Below, one piece after another: positions 1-9,695 of a DNA stretch of 64,000 nt (its first letter is position 1; every line of letters starts with the position of its first letter). Under the pieces are notes generated by a model. That model was not told where the DNA came from. It made no database searches and saw only the letters and a program-made list of their open reading frames with translations. The translations under genes were made by a program, and so were the position numbers. Origin of the DNA: Ferirhizobium litorale (GTDB taxonomy: Bacteria > Pseudomonadota > Alphaproteobacteria > Rhizobiales > Rhizobiaceae); the NCBI GenBank assembly GCA_030028905.1, contig JALDYZ010000011.1, forward strand, positions 114,622-178,621, written 5' to 3'.

Positions 1-239
1 TTGATCTTGGTCGCTCCGGTCGCATTCTTCAATGCGGTCGCAACCAGATTCATTTCGAATGTCAAAACCGCCTGGTCGAGCGGGGCCAGGTCGAAAACCT
101 CGGTCATTCCGTCTCTCTGCGGAACCAGCACGATCCAAGGCCAGCGCCGGTCGTTTTGCAGGCGCAGTTCACAAAGGCCCATACGGATCAAAAGCTGGCT
201 GTCGCGCGCCAGCCTTTCATCCAATAGAAATCCACCCAA
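1..239 (-). CDS. HIT family protein (N-terminal part, gene runs off the window)
   Basis: The reverse strand encodes about 79 residues that read as the N-terminus of a rhizobial HIT (histidine triad) nucleotide hydrolase. The recognisable parts are DERLARDSQLL, then LCELRLQNDRRWPW followed by VLVPQRDGMTEV, and LDQAVLTFE. HIT proteins hydrolyse or transfer nucleotidyl groups, for example on diadenosine polyphosphates. The catalytic HxHxHxx motif would lie beyond base 1, so catalysis cannot be checked. An in-frame stop lies just upstream, and the best start is a TTG at 237-239 with GGAGG eight bases before it; a second TTG six codons downstream is also possible. The gene is divergent from the SRP RNA and dnaX. 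The family call is fairly firm; the substrate is unknown. Confidence 0.75.
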   Translation of the reverse strand, partial: MGGFLLDERLARDSQLLIRMGLCELRLQNDRRWPWIVLVPQRDGMTEVFDLAPLDQAVLTFEMNLVATALKNATGATKI

Positions 240-292
240 TCCACGATCCTCCGCTCAATCGTCCTATGACTAGCAGTTTTTTTGGCCCTTGG

Positions 293-321
293 CTTGCAAT
301 TGCTGACAATATTGCCGATAT
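293..321 (+). promoter_or_regulatory. Predicted sigma-70 promoter of the SRP RNA
   Basis: CTTGCA at 293-298, a 17-base spacer, and CGATAT at 316-321 match the rhizobial housekeeping pattern CTTGAC-N17-CTATAT. The predicted start, about 328-330, coincides with the 5' end of the folded SRP RNA, which supports the call. Confidence 0.6.
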
Positions 322-329
322 GTGCATCC

Positions 330-426
330 GGGAGGTTGGTGGTGGACGAGCCACTCGCCAACCGGGTCAGGTCCGGAAGGAAGCAGCCCCAACGAGCCAA
401 GGCACGGGTCATCGTGCCAGCCTCCC
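330..426 (+). ncRNA. ffs: Signal recognition particle RNA (4.5S type)
   Basis: The hallmark apical segment GTCAGGTCCGGAAGGAAGCA at 367-386 is the Ffh-binding loop with the GGAA tetraloop and symmetric internal loop. The ends pair: GGGAGG at 330-335 with CCTCCC at 421-426. This gives a hairpin of about 97 nt, the usual size of the short SRP RNA in alphaproteobacteria. The RNA binds Ffh and FtsY and targets nascent membrane proteins to the translocon. A run of six T follows at 430-435 and may form the terminator. Position just upstream of dnaX is common in Rhizobiaceae. Exact ends may shift by a few bases. Confidence 0.93.
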
Positions 427-511
427 ACCTTTTTTCCCTTTTGGGCAAGGTTTTTTCGAGCACCAAATCCATGCCCGGCGGCCCGGGTTGTCACGAGCGC
501 TGGCAGGGGCG

Positions 512-2383
512 ATGAGCGATAGCGAACCGACAGCACAGAAATCAGCCGCAAGCGACGCCGGCTACCGGGTGCTCGCCAGAAAGTATCGCCCCAAGGATTT
601 CACGGACCTGATGGTCGGCCAGGAGCCGATGGTCCGCACCCTTACCAACGCGTTCGAGACCGGACGCATCGCGCAAGCCTACATGCTGACCGGTGTACGC
701 GGGGTCGGCAAGACGACGACGGCCCGCATTCTTGCCCGCGCCCTCAACTACAAGACGGCGGAGATCGACAAGCCAACGATCGACCTCAAGGTTCCAGGCG
801 AGCACTGCCAGGCGATCATGGAAGGCCGCCATGTCGACGTGATCGAGATGGATGCCGCCTCGCACACCGGCATCGACGACATCCGCGAAATCATCGAGCA
901 GGTGCGTTATCGCCCGGTTTCGGCGCGCTACAAGGTTTATATCATCGACGAAGTGCACATGCTGTCGACGCAGGCTTTCAACGGTCTGTTGAAGACGTTG
1001 GAAGAGCCGCCTGAGCATGTGAAATTTATCTTCGCGACCACCGAAATCCGCAAGGTTCCAATTACAGTCCTGTCGCGCTGCCAGCGCTTCGACCTGCGCC
1101 GCATCAGCGCCGCCGACCTTGTCGGCCTGTTCAGCACGATTGCCGGCAAGGAGGGCATCACGGTCGACGCCGAGGCATTGGCGATGATCGCGCGAGCCGC
1201 CGAAGGCTCCGCGCGCGACGGTCTTTCCCTGCTCGACCAGGCGATTGCCCATGGCGGTGGCGTGGTAGAAGCGGAAGCGGTGCGCTCCATGCTCGGCCTT
1301 GCCGACCGCGCCCGCATCGTCGATCTCTTTCAGCATGTCACCAAAGGCGATGTCACGAGTGTGCTCAACGAGTTCAACAGCCAGTACGAGGCCGGTGCCA
1401 ACCCGGTGGTCGTCCTGACGGATCTCGCCGATTTCACCCACCTCGTCACCCGGCTGAAGTTTGTCCCGGATGCTGCGAACGACCCGTCGCTGAGCGAAAG
1501 CGAACGCGTTCGCGGCACGGAATTTTCTGGTTCGATCGCCGTCAGCACGCTGTCGCGCATGTGGCAAATGCTGCTGAAGGGCATCCCGGAAGCGGAAAGC
1601 TCCTCGCGTTCCGCTGGCGCGGCCGAGATGGTGCTGATCCGCCTCACACATGCGGCGAATCTCCCTGCGCCGGAAGATGCGGCGCGCAGGCTGGCGGAGT
1701 TCTCCAGCGACAATGGCGGCTCGCGACCGGCCAGCGCACCCTTGAACGGCAATGGCGGCGGTGCCCAGATGACCCAGTCGGGCGGCGCCGTTGCCCGCGG
1801 AAGCGAGGCCATTGCCCCTCGCCAGCCCTCACCGGCTCCGACAACGATGCTCCGCGCAGTTCCCGATAGCCGGCCCGAAGGCCTTGCCGTGGGGCGGACC
1901 GAACAACGTCCGCTCGACGCACCTGTGCCCAAGGTCGCGGTCAATTCGCTGAATGATGTCGTCGACCTTTGCTCCACCAATCGCGATCCGAAGCTGAAGG
2001 CTCTGGTGCGCAATTTCGTCCGTCTTGTGCGTCTTGAACCGGGCCGTCTCGACGTCAATCTCTCCGAAGGAGCGCCGGCAACCGTTCTGAACGAACTGGC
2101 CGTGAAGCTCAAGGAATGGACCGGCATCCACTGGGTCGTCAGTTTCAGCAAGGAACAGGGCCAGCCGACCTTGGTGGAGGCGGAAGCGAATGCCCGCGAG
2201 GCGCTGGTGACCGACGCCCGCCAAGACCCCGACGTTGCCGCCATCCTTGCCCGCTTTCCCGGCGCGAAGATAACCGACGTTCGCATTCGCGCCAAAGAGA
2301 CGGAAGAAGACATACCCGCTCTTCCGGCCGCAGCCGAATCCGCCGAGGGTGACATCCTGCCCGGCGACGATATCGAATTCTGA
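512..2383 (+). CDS. dnaX: DNA polymerase III subunits gamma and tau
   Basis: The 623-residue clamp-loader ATPase loads the beta sliding clamp on DNA. Visible motifs are the P-loop [10 protein letters not shown] (about residues 61-70), Walker B IIDEVH (144-149), and the sensor-1/arginine-finger region [19 protein letters not shown] (about 172-190). A low-complexity linker near 400-480 precedes the tau C-terminal domain. Of the four cysteines that bind zinc in the E. coli protein, only the last remains (GEHC, residue 99); the first is Tyr80 and the CxxC part is gone. The reading frame is open far upstream but crosses the SRP RNA, so the ATG at 512 (MSDSEPTAQ) is chosen. It begins the dnaX-ybaB-recR cluster. 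No slippery A-run for a programmed frameshift was noticed. Confidence 0.95.
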   Translation: MSDSEPTAQKSAASDAGYRVLARKYRPKDFTDLMVGQEPMVRTLTNAFETGRIAQAYMLTGVRGVGKTTTARILARALNYKTAEIDKPTIDLKVPGEHCQAIMEGRHVDVIEMDAASHTGIDDIREIIEQVRYRPVSARYKVYIIDEVHMLSTQAFNGLLKTLEEPPEHVKFIFATTEIRKVPITVLSRCQRFDLRRISAADLVGLFSTIAGKEGITVDAEALAMIARAAEGSARDGLSLLDQAIAHGGGVVEAEAVRSMLGLADRARIVDLFQHVTKGDVTSVLNEFNSQYEAGANPVVVLTDLADFTHLVTRLKFVPDAANDPSLSESERVRGTEFSGSIAVSTLSRMWQMLLKGIPEAESSSRSAGAAEMVLIRLTHAANLPAPEDAARRLAEFSSDNGGSRPASAPLNGNGGGAQMTQSGGAVARGSEAIAPRQPSPAPTTMLRAVPDSRPEGLAVGRTEQRPLDAPVPKVAVNSLNDVVDLCSTNRDPKLKALVRNFVRLVRLEPGRLDVNLSEGAPATVLNELAVKLKEWTGIHWVVSFSKEQGQPTLVEAEANAREALVTDARQDPDVAAILARFPGAKITDVRIRAKETEEDIPALPAAAESAEGDILPGDDIEF

Positions 2384-2418
2384 TTGCAGACCTGAGACAT
2401 ATCAAGGAGGAACCGACG

Positions 2419-2742
2419 ATGCGCGACATCATGGGCATGATGGGCAAAGTCAAGGAAATGCAGGCCAAGATGGAGCAGATGCAGGCCGAAATCGCCGCTC
2501 TCGAAGTCGAAGGCACATCGGGCGGCGGTCTGGTGACCGTCAAGCTCAACGGCAAGAGCGAGATGATCGGCGTCAAGGTCGACCCGTCGCTCTTCAAGGA
2601 AGACGACGTCGAGATCCTCGAGGACCTGATTGTCGCTGCCCACAAGGATGCCAAGAGCAAGGCGGAAACGCTGGCGGCCGAAAAGACCAAGGCGCTGACA
2701 GCCGGCCTGCCGATCCCGCCCGGCTTCAAGATGCCATTCTAA
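2419..2742 (+). CDS. ybaB: YbaB/EbfC family nucleoid-associated protein
   Basis: This 107-residue protein starts [20 protein letters not shown] and has the family core [12 protein letters not shown] and the ending PPGFKMPF. YbaB/EbfC dimers bind DNA as tweezers and act as nucleoid-associated proteins; their place between dnaX and recR is conserved in many bacteria and hints at a link to replication or repair. The N-terminal helix is Met- and Lys-rich, as usual. A strong ribosome-binding site, AAGGAGG at about 2403-2409, precedes the ATG. It is probably co-transcribed with dnaX (35-base gap) and recR. Confidence 0.93.
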   Translation: MRDIMGMMGKVKEMQAKMEQMQAEIAALEVEGTSGGGLVTVKLNGKSEMIGVKVDPSLFKEDDVEILEDLIVAAHKDAKSKAETLAAEKTKALTAGLPIPPGFKMPF

Positions 2743-2834
2743 GACGAAGCGCGGGCGGGCCTTTCCGCCCACCCTCGTACAAAACCTCGGACGAACGGAT
2801 TTCCTCGCTGGTCGACTTGGTCTAAAAGCGCCGC

Positions 2835-3440
2835 ATGGCAAAACGAGTCACTGGTCCCGAAATCGAAAAACTCATCCAGCTCTTGGCAAAAGTGCCGGGG
2901 CTCGGACCGCGTTCGGCGCGGCGCGCGGCACTCCATCTCGTGAAGAAGAAGGAACAGTTGCTCGGCCCGCTTGCCAAGGCGATGGGCGAGGCGCACGACA
3001 AGGTTCGTATCTGCTCGTGCTGCGGCAATGTCGATACGATCGACCCCTGCACCGTCTGCACCGACGATCGCCGCGACCAGTCGACCATCATCGTCGTCGA
3101 AGACGTATCGGACCTCTGGGCACTCGAGCGCGCGGGCGCCATGAATGCCGCCTATCACGTTCTCGGCGGCACGCTCTCGCCGCTCGACGGTGTCGGGCCG
3201 GACGACCTCAACATCAAGGGCCTGGTCGACCGCGTGGCGAAGGGCGGCATTCGCGAACTGATCATCGCCGTGAATGCGACCGTCGAGGGTCAGACAACCG
3301 CCCACTACATCACCGACCAGCTTGCCGGGCTGGACGTGAAGATCACCCGGCTGGCGCACGGCGTGCCAGTCGGCGGCGAGCTCGACTATCTCGACGAGGG
3401 GACCTTGACCGCCGCGCTGAGGGCCAGAACCACGATATGA
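2835..3440 (+). CDS. recR: Recombination protein RecR
   Basis: This 201-residue protein of normal family length works with RecF and RecO to load RecA on gapped DNA. The N-terminal helix-hairpin-helix reads [13 protein letters not shown] zinc finger follows with four cysteines (about residues 60, 63, 72 and 75, CSCCG...CTVC). The Toprim domain has [14 protein letters not shown] and the conserved [16 protein letters not shown]. It is the third gene of the dnaX-ybaB-recR cluster. No clear Shine-Dalgarno is seen before the ATG, so translation may depend on upstream genes or the message leader. Confidence 0.96.
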   Translation: MAKRVTGPEIEKLIQLLAKVPGLGPRSARRAALHLVKKKEQLLGPLAKAMGEAHDKVRICSCCGNVDTIDPCTVCTDDRRDQSTIIVVEDVSDLWALERAGAMNAAYHVLGGTLSPLDGVGPDDLNIKGLVDRVAKGGIRELIIAVNATVEGQTTAHYITDQLAGLDVKITRLAHGVPVGGELDYLDEGTLTAALRARTTI

Positions 3441-3487
3441 ACACGATCATCTGTCCGGTTGGGCTTTGAAACGAGCAGGGGTGATTC

Positions 3488-4744
3488 ATGCGGTTTCTTT
3501 TCAGAACACTGGTCTTCAAGACGCTGGGCCTCGCGATCGCGCTGAGCCTTCCGGTCACCGCGCACGCGGTCTCCAAGGCGAGCGTGGAAAACCAGTTCGA
3601 AGCATGGGTCCAGAAGGACTTGTGGCCGGAGGCGTCGGCGGCCGGGGTCTCGAAACAGAGCTTCACCAAGGCCTTCGCCGGGGTGAGCCTCAACTGGGAC
3701 CTGCCCGATCTCGTTCCACCCGGTTCCAAACCGCCGAAGGAGCGCAAGCAGAGTCAGGCGGAATTCTCCTCACCGGGATCCTATTTCTCCGAAAAACGAC
3801 TCAGGGGCCTTGCCGCGTCGGGCCGCACGCTCGCGGCCACGCATGCCGCGACCCTGAAGCGGATAGAAAGGGCCTATGGTGTGCCCGGCCCGATTATCCT
3901 GGCAATATGGGGTCGCGAATCCGGCTTCGGCAGAGCCGATATCCCGCATGCCGAGATCGAGGTGCTGGCGACCAAGGCCTTCATGTCGACGCGCAAGGAT
4001 CTCTTTCGCAAGGAGCTGATCGCCGCGCTTCAGATCGTAGAGCGGGGGGATGTCCCGCCGAGTGCGCTCAAGGGCTCCTGGGCCGGCGCCATGGGCCAGC
4101 CGCAATTCATGCCGACGAGCTATCTCAACTATGCCGTCGATTTTGATGGCGACGGACACCGCGACATCTGGAATTCGGTGCCGGACAGCCTGGCCTCCAT
4201 CGCCAACTACCTGCAACAGAAGGGCTGGCAGGCTGGGCGCACGTGGGGTTACGAGGTCTCGATACCGGGCAACGTTTCCTGCGCGCAGGAGGGACCGGAT
4301 CTCTCGAGGCCGGTGGCGCAGTGGTCATCGCTCGGCATCACCCGCATCTCCGGCAAGGCATTCCCGAAGGCAGAGATGCAGGCCGACGGCATGATGCTGG
4401 TTCCGGCTGGACGGCACGGGCCGGAATTCATCGTCAGCCCGAACTTCTACGTCCTCAAGGAATACAACAATTCCGACCTCTATGCGCTGTTCATCGGCAA
4501 CCTCGCCGACCGCATTGCCTACGGTTCCGGTCCCTTCAAGGCCCAATGGGGCGATGTCGGCAAGATGCTGCGCTCCGATGTGCTGGCGATGCAACAGGCG
4601 CTTGTTGCGAAGGGTTATGACGTCGGCAAGGTCGACGGACTTCCGGGCTTCAAGACGCGACGCTCGCTCGGCGACTGGCAGCAGAAGAGCGGCCTGGTGC
4701 CGACCTGCTTTCCCGATGCTTCGCTGAAAGCCAGGATGCGCTGA
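3488..4744 (+). CDS. Lytic murein transglycosylase, MltB-like, with C-terminal peptidoglycan-binding domain
   Basis: The 418-residue protein has a signal peptide (MRFLFRTLVF, then a hydrophobic stretch ending at AHA near residue 27). The central SLT_2-type catalytic domain contains ILAIWGRESGFG, whose Glu is the expected catalytic acid, and GSWAGAMGQPQFMPTSY, which is typical of MltB-family enzymes. The C-terminus (about residues 355-415) has a peptidoglycan-binding fold signature, LRSDVLAMQQALVAKGY followed by VDGLPG. Such enzymes cleave the MurNAc-GlcNAc bond with formation of 1,6-anhydro-muramic acid in the periplasm. It lies 47 bases after recR and converges with the MFS gene. No lipobox cysteine is seen, so it is probably soluble rather than a lipoprotein. 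Confidence 0.9.
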   Translation: MRFLFRTLVFKTLGLAIALSLPVTAHAVSKASVENQFEAWVQKDLWPEASAAGVSKQSFTKAFAGVSLNWDLPDLVPPGSKPPKERKQSQAEFSSPGSYFSEKRLRGLAASGRTLAATHAATLKRIERAYGVPGPIILAIWGRESGFGRADIPHAEIEVLATKAFMSTRKDLFRKELIAALQIVERGDVPPSALKGSWAGAMGQPQFMPTSYLNYAVDFDGDGHRDIWNSVPDSLASIANYLQQKGWQAGRTWGYEVSIPGNVSCAQEGPDLSRPVAQWSSLGITRISGKAFPKAEMQADGMMLVPAGRHGPEFIVSPNFYVLKEYNNSDLYALFIGNLADRIAYGSGPFKAQWGDVGKMLRSDVLAMQQALVAKGYDVGKVDGLPGFKTRRSLGDWQQKSGLVPTCFPDASLKARMR

Positions 4745-4756
4745 CGACAGTTCGAT

Positions 4757-6388
4757 TCAGTGGGGTAGATCGATGTGCGCCTTGTGGAAGACGTCGTCGC
4801 TCGGCGGAATGGTCTGCCGTTCGATCATGCGGTGAACGTGCAGCGGCCCGCTGCCGCGATGCAGCGCTCTCAGGCTCTCGACATTTTCGGCATCCGCCTG
4901 CGTCCTGCGGTGGTGATGGCGCAGATACTCGACCCAGGTCGGGGTATGGTAGGTCTCGGTCCACAGGCTGGGGTTCTCCAGGTCGCGCATCAGCGCCCAG
5001 TTGCGCGCGCCGTCGCGAATGCGGATCCGCCGCCGCTCTCCCATCAGGGTCAGAAACTCGGGTAGATCCCCGTCATCGATTTCGTAATCGACCTGAATGA
5101 CAATCGGTCCGCTGCGCGGCTTGATGTCCAGCCCCAGCGCCGGTTCGATGAACTGGTTGAGCGGGTCAAGGTTGAGGGAAGCCAGCGGCGGCATCGCGAA
5201 ACGCAGGCCAATGGCGATACCCGCCAGCATCACGCCGGCGGCGCCAAACAGCGCGTTCGAGATGCCGTAGCCTTCCGATATCAGGCCCCAGATCCAACTC
5301 CCGGCCGCAATGCCACCGAAGGTTACCGTCTGGTACAGAGACAAGGCGCGACCGACGACCCAGCGGGGCGTCGACAGCTGCACGATGGTATTGAACAGCG
5401 ACAGGGCCAGCACCCAACATGCGCCGGAGATCATCAATCCCGCACCGGTCACCCAGGTGTAGGTGGAAAGAGCAACGATCGTGTTGCTCAGCGCGAAACC
5501 GGCAAATGCATAGCAGATGATCGCTTCGCTCGTCATCGCGTCCCGCAATCGCGCATTCAGCACTGCACCGCCGATCGCCCCGAGCCCAAAGGAACCGAGC
5601 AACAGGCCATAGGTGAGCGGACCGCCGCCAACGAGATCGCGAGCGACCACCGGCAGCAGCGCAAGGATGGAACTGGCGCTGATGCCGAAGACGAAGCCGC
5701 GGAAGAGAACCTTCTCGAGATTCGGCGACATCGCGATGTAGCGCAGCCCGGCAAATATGGCGCTGCCGAGGTTTTCACGCGGAAGCGGGCTCACCGGCAG
5801 TTGCGGCCGCCATCGCCAGAGTGCGTAGATCAGCGCGAAGTAGCTCAACGCATTGACCGCGAACGCGGCGACCGCCCCTGCCACTGCCACGATGACGCCG
5901 CCGATCGCCGGGCCGACGCTGCGCGTCATGTTGAAGCCCATGCTGTTGAGCGTCACGGCACCGGCGATGTCCGAGCGCGGCACCATGTCGCCGACCGACG
6001 CCTGCCAGGACGGGTTGTTGAGCGCCGTGCCGCAACCGATGAGGAAGGTGAAACAGAGAAGCAGCCACGGCGTGATCCATCCAAACCAGGCGCAAAGCGT
6101 CAACAGCACCGACACGACAAGCATCAGGCACTGCGCCGTCAACATCACACGGCGACGATCGAAATTGTCGGCCAAGGCGCCTGAAACCAGCGAAAATAGC
6201 ATGATAGGCAGCGCAGTCGACGCCTGCACCAGCGCGACCATGTCCTGCGACGACGAGATCGAGGTCATCATCCAGGCGGCACCCACCGACTGGATCAACC
6301 CGCCGAAATTCGAGGCAAGGCTGGCAAACCAGATCCGCCGATAGGTCTCGTGCCTGAGCGGCGCCAAGGTCGATGTTGTGCTCGGCAC
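4757..6388 (-). CDS. MFS transporter (MFS_3 / EntS-like type) with C-terminal cytoplasmic domain
   Basis: The 543-residue protein begins with a GTG (VPSTTSTLAPLRHETYRRIW) preceded by GGTGGG. The open frame extends 50 codons further upstream but those residues look non-coding. About twelve hydrophobic segments cover residues 20-410. The motif NFGGLIQSVGAAWMMTS and the loop ALADNFDRRRVML are typical of the MFS_3 family, which includes the enterobactin exporter. The last 130 residues form a soluble domain (VDYEIDDGDLPEFL...RRRIRIRDGARNWALMRD) often fused to rhizobial members; its role is unknown to me. The substrate cannot be inferred from context, since both neighbours are unrelated. Confidence 0.85.
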   Translation of the reverse strand: MPSTTSTLAPLRHETYRRIWFASLASNFGGLIQSVGAAWMMTSISSSQDMVALVQASTALPIMLFSLVSGALADNFDRRRVMLTAQCLMLVVSVLLTLCAWFGWITPWLLLCFTFLIGCGTALNNPSWQASVGDMVPRSDIAGAVTLNSMGFNMTRSVGPAIGGVIVAVAGAVAAFAVNALSYFALIYALWRWRPQLPVSPLPRENLGSAIFAGLRYIAMSPNLEKVLFRGFVFGISASSILALLPVVARDLVGGGPLTYGLLLGSFGLGAIGGAVLNARLRDAMTSEAIICYAFAGFALSNTIVALSTYTWVTGAGLMISGACWVLALSLFNTIVQLSTPRWVVGRALSLYQTVTFGGIAAGSWIWGLISEGYGISNALFGAAGVMLAGIAIGLRFAMPPLASLNLDPLNQFIEPALGLDIKPRSGPIVIQVDYEIDDGDLPEFLTLMGERRRIRIRDGARNWALMRDLENPSLWTETYHTPTWVEYLRHHHRRTQADAENVESLRALHRGSGPLHVHRMIERQTIPPSDDVFHKAHIDLPH

Positions 6389-6500
6389 GTCGTTCCCACC
6401 TGCATTGACAACTATGCAGGCAATATATTCGGAACGGCGCGTCTGGCCAGACGCTTTCCGACCATCGCGCGGGGCGCAGCAAACCCTTTGCCGCGGAAGC

Positions 6501-6529
6501 CTTGCAATTGCTGGCGCAAGGGCGTATAT
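6501..6529 (+). promoter_or_regulatory. Predicted sigma-70 promoter upstream of rimP-nusA
   Basis: CTTGCA at 6501-6506, a 17-base spacer, and GTATAT at 6524-6529 form the same arrangement as the SRP RNA promoter. Predicted transcription start is about 6536. It is the only convincing promoter in the spacer between the divergent MFS gene and rimP. Confidence 0.55.
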
Positions 6530-6557
6530 GAGGCACAAATTCTTGATCGGTTGATGA

Positions 6558-6590
6558 AGAGTGGGCCCGACCGGACCCGCTCTTTTTTAT
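6558..6590 (+). terminator. Intrinsic terminator in the rimP leader (possible attenuator)
   Basis: AGAGTGGG (6558-6565) pairs with CCCGCTCT (6576-6583) through one G-T wobble, and a run of T ends at 6588. It lies about 20 bases after the predicted start from the promoter at 6501-6529 and about 50 bases before rimP. No plus-strand gene precedes it, so it would either attenuate the operon or end a very short RNA. Confidence 0.65.
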
Positions 6591-6638
6591 TAGTCCGATC
6601 GGGCCATATATCCCAGATATGCTCCGGGAGGGCATGGA

Positions 6639-7247
6639 TTGTCGGACAAGACAATGACAGACATCGAAAACGAACCGCGGCTGATTTCAGAGACCGGCAC
6701 CGACCAGCGCGTCGCAGACATCATCGAACCGGTGATCGTCGGCATGGGCTACCGGCTGGTGCGTGTGCGTCTTTCCAACCAGAACGGCGCCACCCTGCAG
6801 ATCATGGCCGAGCGCAGCGATGGCACGATGACCGTCGAGGATTGCGAAAAGATCTCGATGGCGATTTCGCCGGTCCTTGACGTGGAAGATCCGATCGACA
6901 AAGCTTATCATCTCGAAGTGTCATCCCCTGGGATCGACCGCCCGATGGTGCGCAAGTCGGATTTCCTCCGCTGGGCCGGCCATCTTGTGAAATGCGAAAC
7001 CTCGATCATCGTCGACAATCGCAAGCGGTTCCGCGGCAGGGTCACCGAGGTCGGCGAGGACGGTTTCGTTCTCGAGCGTGACCAGATCGCCTACGGCGAG
7101 GAGCCGCGGGTGACGATCCCGTTCAGCACGTTGGCTGAAGCACGTCTCGTGCTTACCGACGATCTCATCCGCGATGCCCTGCGCGCCGACAAGCTGGCAA
7201 AAGCCCAGGCCGCAAACCAGAACGACGAAAACGAAGACACCGAGTGA
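6639..7247 (+). CDS. rimP: Ribosome maturation factor RimP
   Basis: The 202-residue protein is needed for maturation of the 30S subunit. The family core is visible: [10 protein letters not shown], the [14 protein letters not shown] region, and the signature [14 protein letters not shown]. The C-terminal SH3-like domain is followed by a polar tail ([10 protein letters not shown]). The best start is TTG at 6639, six bases after GGGAGGG; an ATG five codons later (MTDIENEP) is the alternative and lacks as good a site. It heads the rimP-nusA-ylxR-infB operon and is preceded by a hairpin terminator, so its expression may be attenuated. Confidence 0.95.
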   Translation: MSDKTMTDIENEPRLISETGTDQRVADIIEPVIVGMGYRLVRVRLSNQNGATLQIMAERSDGTMTVEDCEKISMAISPVLDVEDPIDKAYHLEVSSPGIDRPMVRKSDFLRWAGHLVKCETSIIVDNRKRFRGRVTEVGEDGFVLERDQIAYGEEPRVTIPFSTLAEARLVLTDDLIRDALRADKLAKAQAANQNDENEDTE

Positions 7248-7294
7248 CTAGAGCCTGAGGGCGCAGACCCCGGCAGGAAGACGGAGACAGACAC

Positions 7295-8908
7295 ATGGCA
7301 GTCAGTGCGAACCGGCTTGAACTTCTGCAGATCGCAGATGCAGTGGCGCGCGAAAAGGTCATCGACCGCGAAATCGTGCTTGCCGCAATGGCCGATGCTA
7401 TCCAGAAGGCAGCGCGCTCCCGCTACGGCACGGAATCCAACATTCGCGCCGACATCAACCCGAAGACCGGCGAGATCCGCCTTCAGCGCCTTCTGGAAGT
7501 TGTCGAACACGTGGAGGACTATTCCACCCAGATCGCGCTCGAACTGGCTCGTGACCGCAATGTCGACGCCAAGCTCGGCGACTACATCGCCGATCCGCTA
7601 CCACCGATGGATTTCGGCCGTATCGCCGCCCAGTCTGCCAAGCAGGTCATCGTCCAGAAGGTGCGCGAGGCCGAGCGCGACCGCCAGTTTGACGAATTCA
7701 AGGATCGCGTCGGCGAAATCGTCAACGGCACGGTCAAGCGCGTCGAATACGGCAACGTCATCGTCGATCTCGGCCGTGGCGAAGGCATAATCCGCCGTGA
7801 CGAGATGATCCCGCGCGAAGCCATGCGCTACGGCGACCGCGTGCGCTCCTACGTCTACGACGTGCGCCGCGAACAGCGCGGCCCGCAGATCTTCCTGTCG
7901 CGTACCCACCCGCAGTTCATGGTCAAGCTCTTCACCATGGAAGTGCCGGAAATCTACGACGGCATCATCCAGATCAAGTCGGTCGCCCGCGACCCGGGCT
8001 CGCGGGCCAAGATCGCAGTGATCTCGAACGACTCGTCGATCGATCCGGTCGGCGCCTGCGTCGGTATGCGTGGTTCGCGCGTCCAGGCCGTCGTCGGCGA
8101 GTTGCAGGGCGAGAAGATCGACATCATTCCCTGGTCGCAGGACCCGGCCTCCTTCATCGTAAACGCTCTGCAGCCGGCCGAAGTCGCCAAGGTCGTGCTT
8201 GATGAAGACGCTGAACGCATCGAAGTCGTGGTGCCGGACGAGCAGCTGTCGCTGGCGATCGGCCGCCGCGGCCAGAACGTTCGTCTTGCCTCGCAGCTGA
8301 CCGGCTGGGACATCGACATCATGACGGAAGCCGAAGAGTCCGAGCGCCGCCAGAAGGAGTTCAATGAGCGCACCGCCCTCTTCATGGACGCGCTCGACGT
8401 CGACGAGATGGTCGGCCAGGTTCTGGCCTCGGAAGGCTTTGCCGCCGTCGAGGAACTGGCCTATGTCGATCTCGACGAGATCTCCTCCATCGACGGTTTC
8501 GATGAAGACACCGCCCAGGAGATCCAGACGCGCGCCCGCGAGTTTCTCGAGCGCATCGAGGCCGAGATGGACGCAAAGCGCAAGGAACTCGGCGTCGCCG
8601 ACGAACTGCGCCAGATCGACGGCATGACCTCGCAGATGATGGTTGCCCTTGGCGAAGACGGCATCAAGACGATCGAGGACTTTGCCGGCTGTGCCGTCGA
8701 CGACCTCGTCGGCTGGAGCGAACGCAAGGATGGCGAAACCAAGAAGTTCGAGGGACTGTTCTCGAAACTCGACGTTTCGCGCGTCGAAGCCGAGAACATG
8801 ATCGTCCAGGCGCGCCTTGCAGCCGGCTGGATCAGCGAAGACGACCTCGCCGGCGAAGCCGAGCCGGAAGAGACGGTAGAGGCCGGCGAAGCCGAACAAG
8901 AAGCATGA
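7295..8908 (+). CDS. nusA: Transcription termination/antitermination factor NusA
   Basis: The 537-residue protein binds RNA polymerase and controls pausing, termination and antitermination. Domain order is normal: an N-terminal polymerase-binding region (residues 1-130), S1 (about 135-200, [16 protein letters not shown]), two KH domains (about 230-375, with [18 protein letters not shown] and [15 protein letters not shown]), and two C-terminal helix-hairpin-helix repeats (about 390-500). The acidic tail ends [15 protein letters not shown]. The stop overlaps the start of the next gene in ATGATGA. The S1 and KH motifs leave no doubt. Confidence 0.98.
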   Translation: MAVSANRLELLQIADAVAREKVIDREIVLAAMADAIQKAARSRYGTESNIRADINPKTGEIRLQRLLEVVEHVEDYSTQIALELARDRNVDAKLGDYIADPLPPMDFGRIAAQSAKQVIVQKVREAERDRQFDEFKDRVGEIVNGTVKRVEYGNVIVDLGRGEGIIRRDEMIPREAMRYGDRVRSYVYDVRREQRGPQIFLSRTHPQFMVKLFTMEVPEIYDGIIQIKSVARDPGSRAKIAVISNDSSIDPVGACVGMRGSRVQAVVGELQGEKIDIIPWSQDPASFIVNALQPAEVAKVVLDEDAERIEVVVPDEQLSLAIGRRGQNVRLASQLTGWDIDIMTEAEESERRQKEFNERTALFMDALDVDEMVGQVLASEGFAAVEELAYVDLDEISSIDGFDEDTAQEIQTRAREFLERIEAEMDAKRKELGVADELRQIDGMTSQMMVALGEDGIKTIEDFAGCAVDDLVGWSERKDGETKKFEGLFSKLDVSRVEAENMIVQARLAAGWISEDDLAGEAEPEETVEAGEAEQEA

Positions 8909-9597
8909 TGACCGCCGCCGGGCCGGATGGCCCGACCGGCAGGGCCGACCGCGCAGGTGGAGAGATGAACGGCCGCATGTGCATCGTCACGCGTGAAAGC
9001 GGATCCGCCGACGAATTGATCCGCTTCGTGGCCGGCCCCGACGGGACGGTCGTTCCCGACCTGAAGCGCCAGCTTCCCGGTCGCGGATGCTGGGTCAAGG
9101 CAGAACGGCCGCTCGTCGACAGGGCCGTGTCGAGGAAACTCTTCGGCCGTGCCTTGAAGACCGAAGTCAAGGCAGACGCCGACCTTGGCGCCACCGTCGA
9201 TCGTCTGCTGGTGGCGCAGCTTGCCGGCATGATGCACATGGCGCGCAAGGCCGGACAGTTCGTGACCGGCTCCGCCAAGGTCGACCTGGCGGTGCGCAGC
9301 GGTGCAGCGATTGCCGTGTTTCACGCGGTCGATGCCGCTGCCGACGGCGTCAGAAAGATCGACCAGGCCCGAAAGGCCTGGCACCTCGGGATGGAAACCG
9401 AGGCGGAAATACCTTCCTTCCGCGTTTTCAGCGAGGCGGAAATGGAGGAACTGATGGGCCAGAACGCTTTTATCCATGCTTGCGCGCTTGCAGGGCAGGC
9501 GGGTGAGGGTGTAGTGAAGCGCGCAAACCTGCTCGAACAGTACCGCAATGGCGGTCAGTCCCGGGCAACGGGCGGCGCCGGCCAGAAAACGCCATGA
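8905..9597 (+). CDS. YlxR/DUF448 RNA-binding protein fused to an L7Ae-like domain
   Basis: The 230-residue protein has an N-terminal YlxR (DUF448) domain, recognised by RMCIVTRES, LIRFVAGPDGTVVPDL, and LPGRGCWV (about residues 25-70), and a C-terminal L7Ae/L30e-like domain (about 95-190) with GMMHMARKAGQFVTGSAKV. YlxR proteins sit in nusA-infB operons and bind RNA or RNase P; the L7Ae fold binds kink-turn RNA. In firmicutes the two domains are separate neighbouring genes (ylxR and ylxQ), so this fusion fits one functional unit. Its start overlaps the nusA stop, which implies translational coupling. The normal bacterial start residues are a little unclear because a second ATG (MNGRMC) lies 20 codons in. 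Confidence 0.9.
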   Translation: MMTAAGPDGPTGRADRAGGEMNGRMCIVTRESGSADELIRFVAGPDGTVVPDLKRQLPGRGCWVKAERPLVDRAVSRKLFGRALKTEVKADADLGATVDRLLVAQLAGMMHMARKAGQFVTGSAKVDLAVRSGAAIAVFHAVDAAADGVRKIDQARKAWHLGMETEAEIPSFRVFSEAEMEELMGQNAFIHACALAGQAGEGVVKRANLLEQYRNGGQSRATGGAGQKTP

Positions 9598-9695
9598 CGC
9601 GGTCACCGGCCTTTGCCGGACACTGCGTGTTACAGGAATTGAACGACAGGGCCTGATGTTCGGCATCCGGCCTGTCCGCAAGGAACGGGAACGGA

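Noticed and set aside
1..273. Plus-strand frame of 90 codons at the window start
   Set aside because: The minus strand here encodes a recognisable HIT-family N-terminus; the plus reading has no family likeness.
32..511. In-frame upstream extension of dnaX
   Set aside because: It would read through the SRP RNA; the ATG at 512 gives the usual N-terminus.
2752..2775. GC-rich hairpin between ybaB and recR considered as a terminator
   Set aside because: It has no following T-run and lies inside a co-directional cluster.
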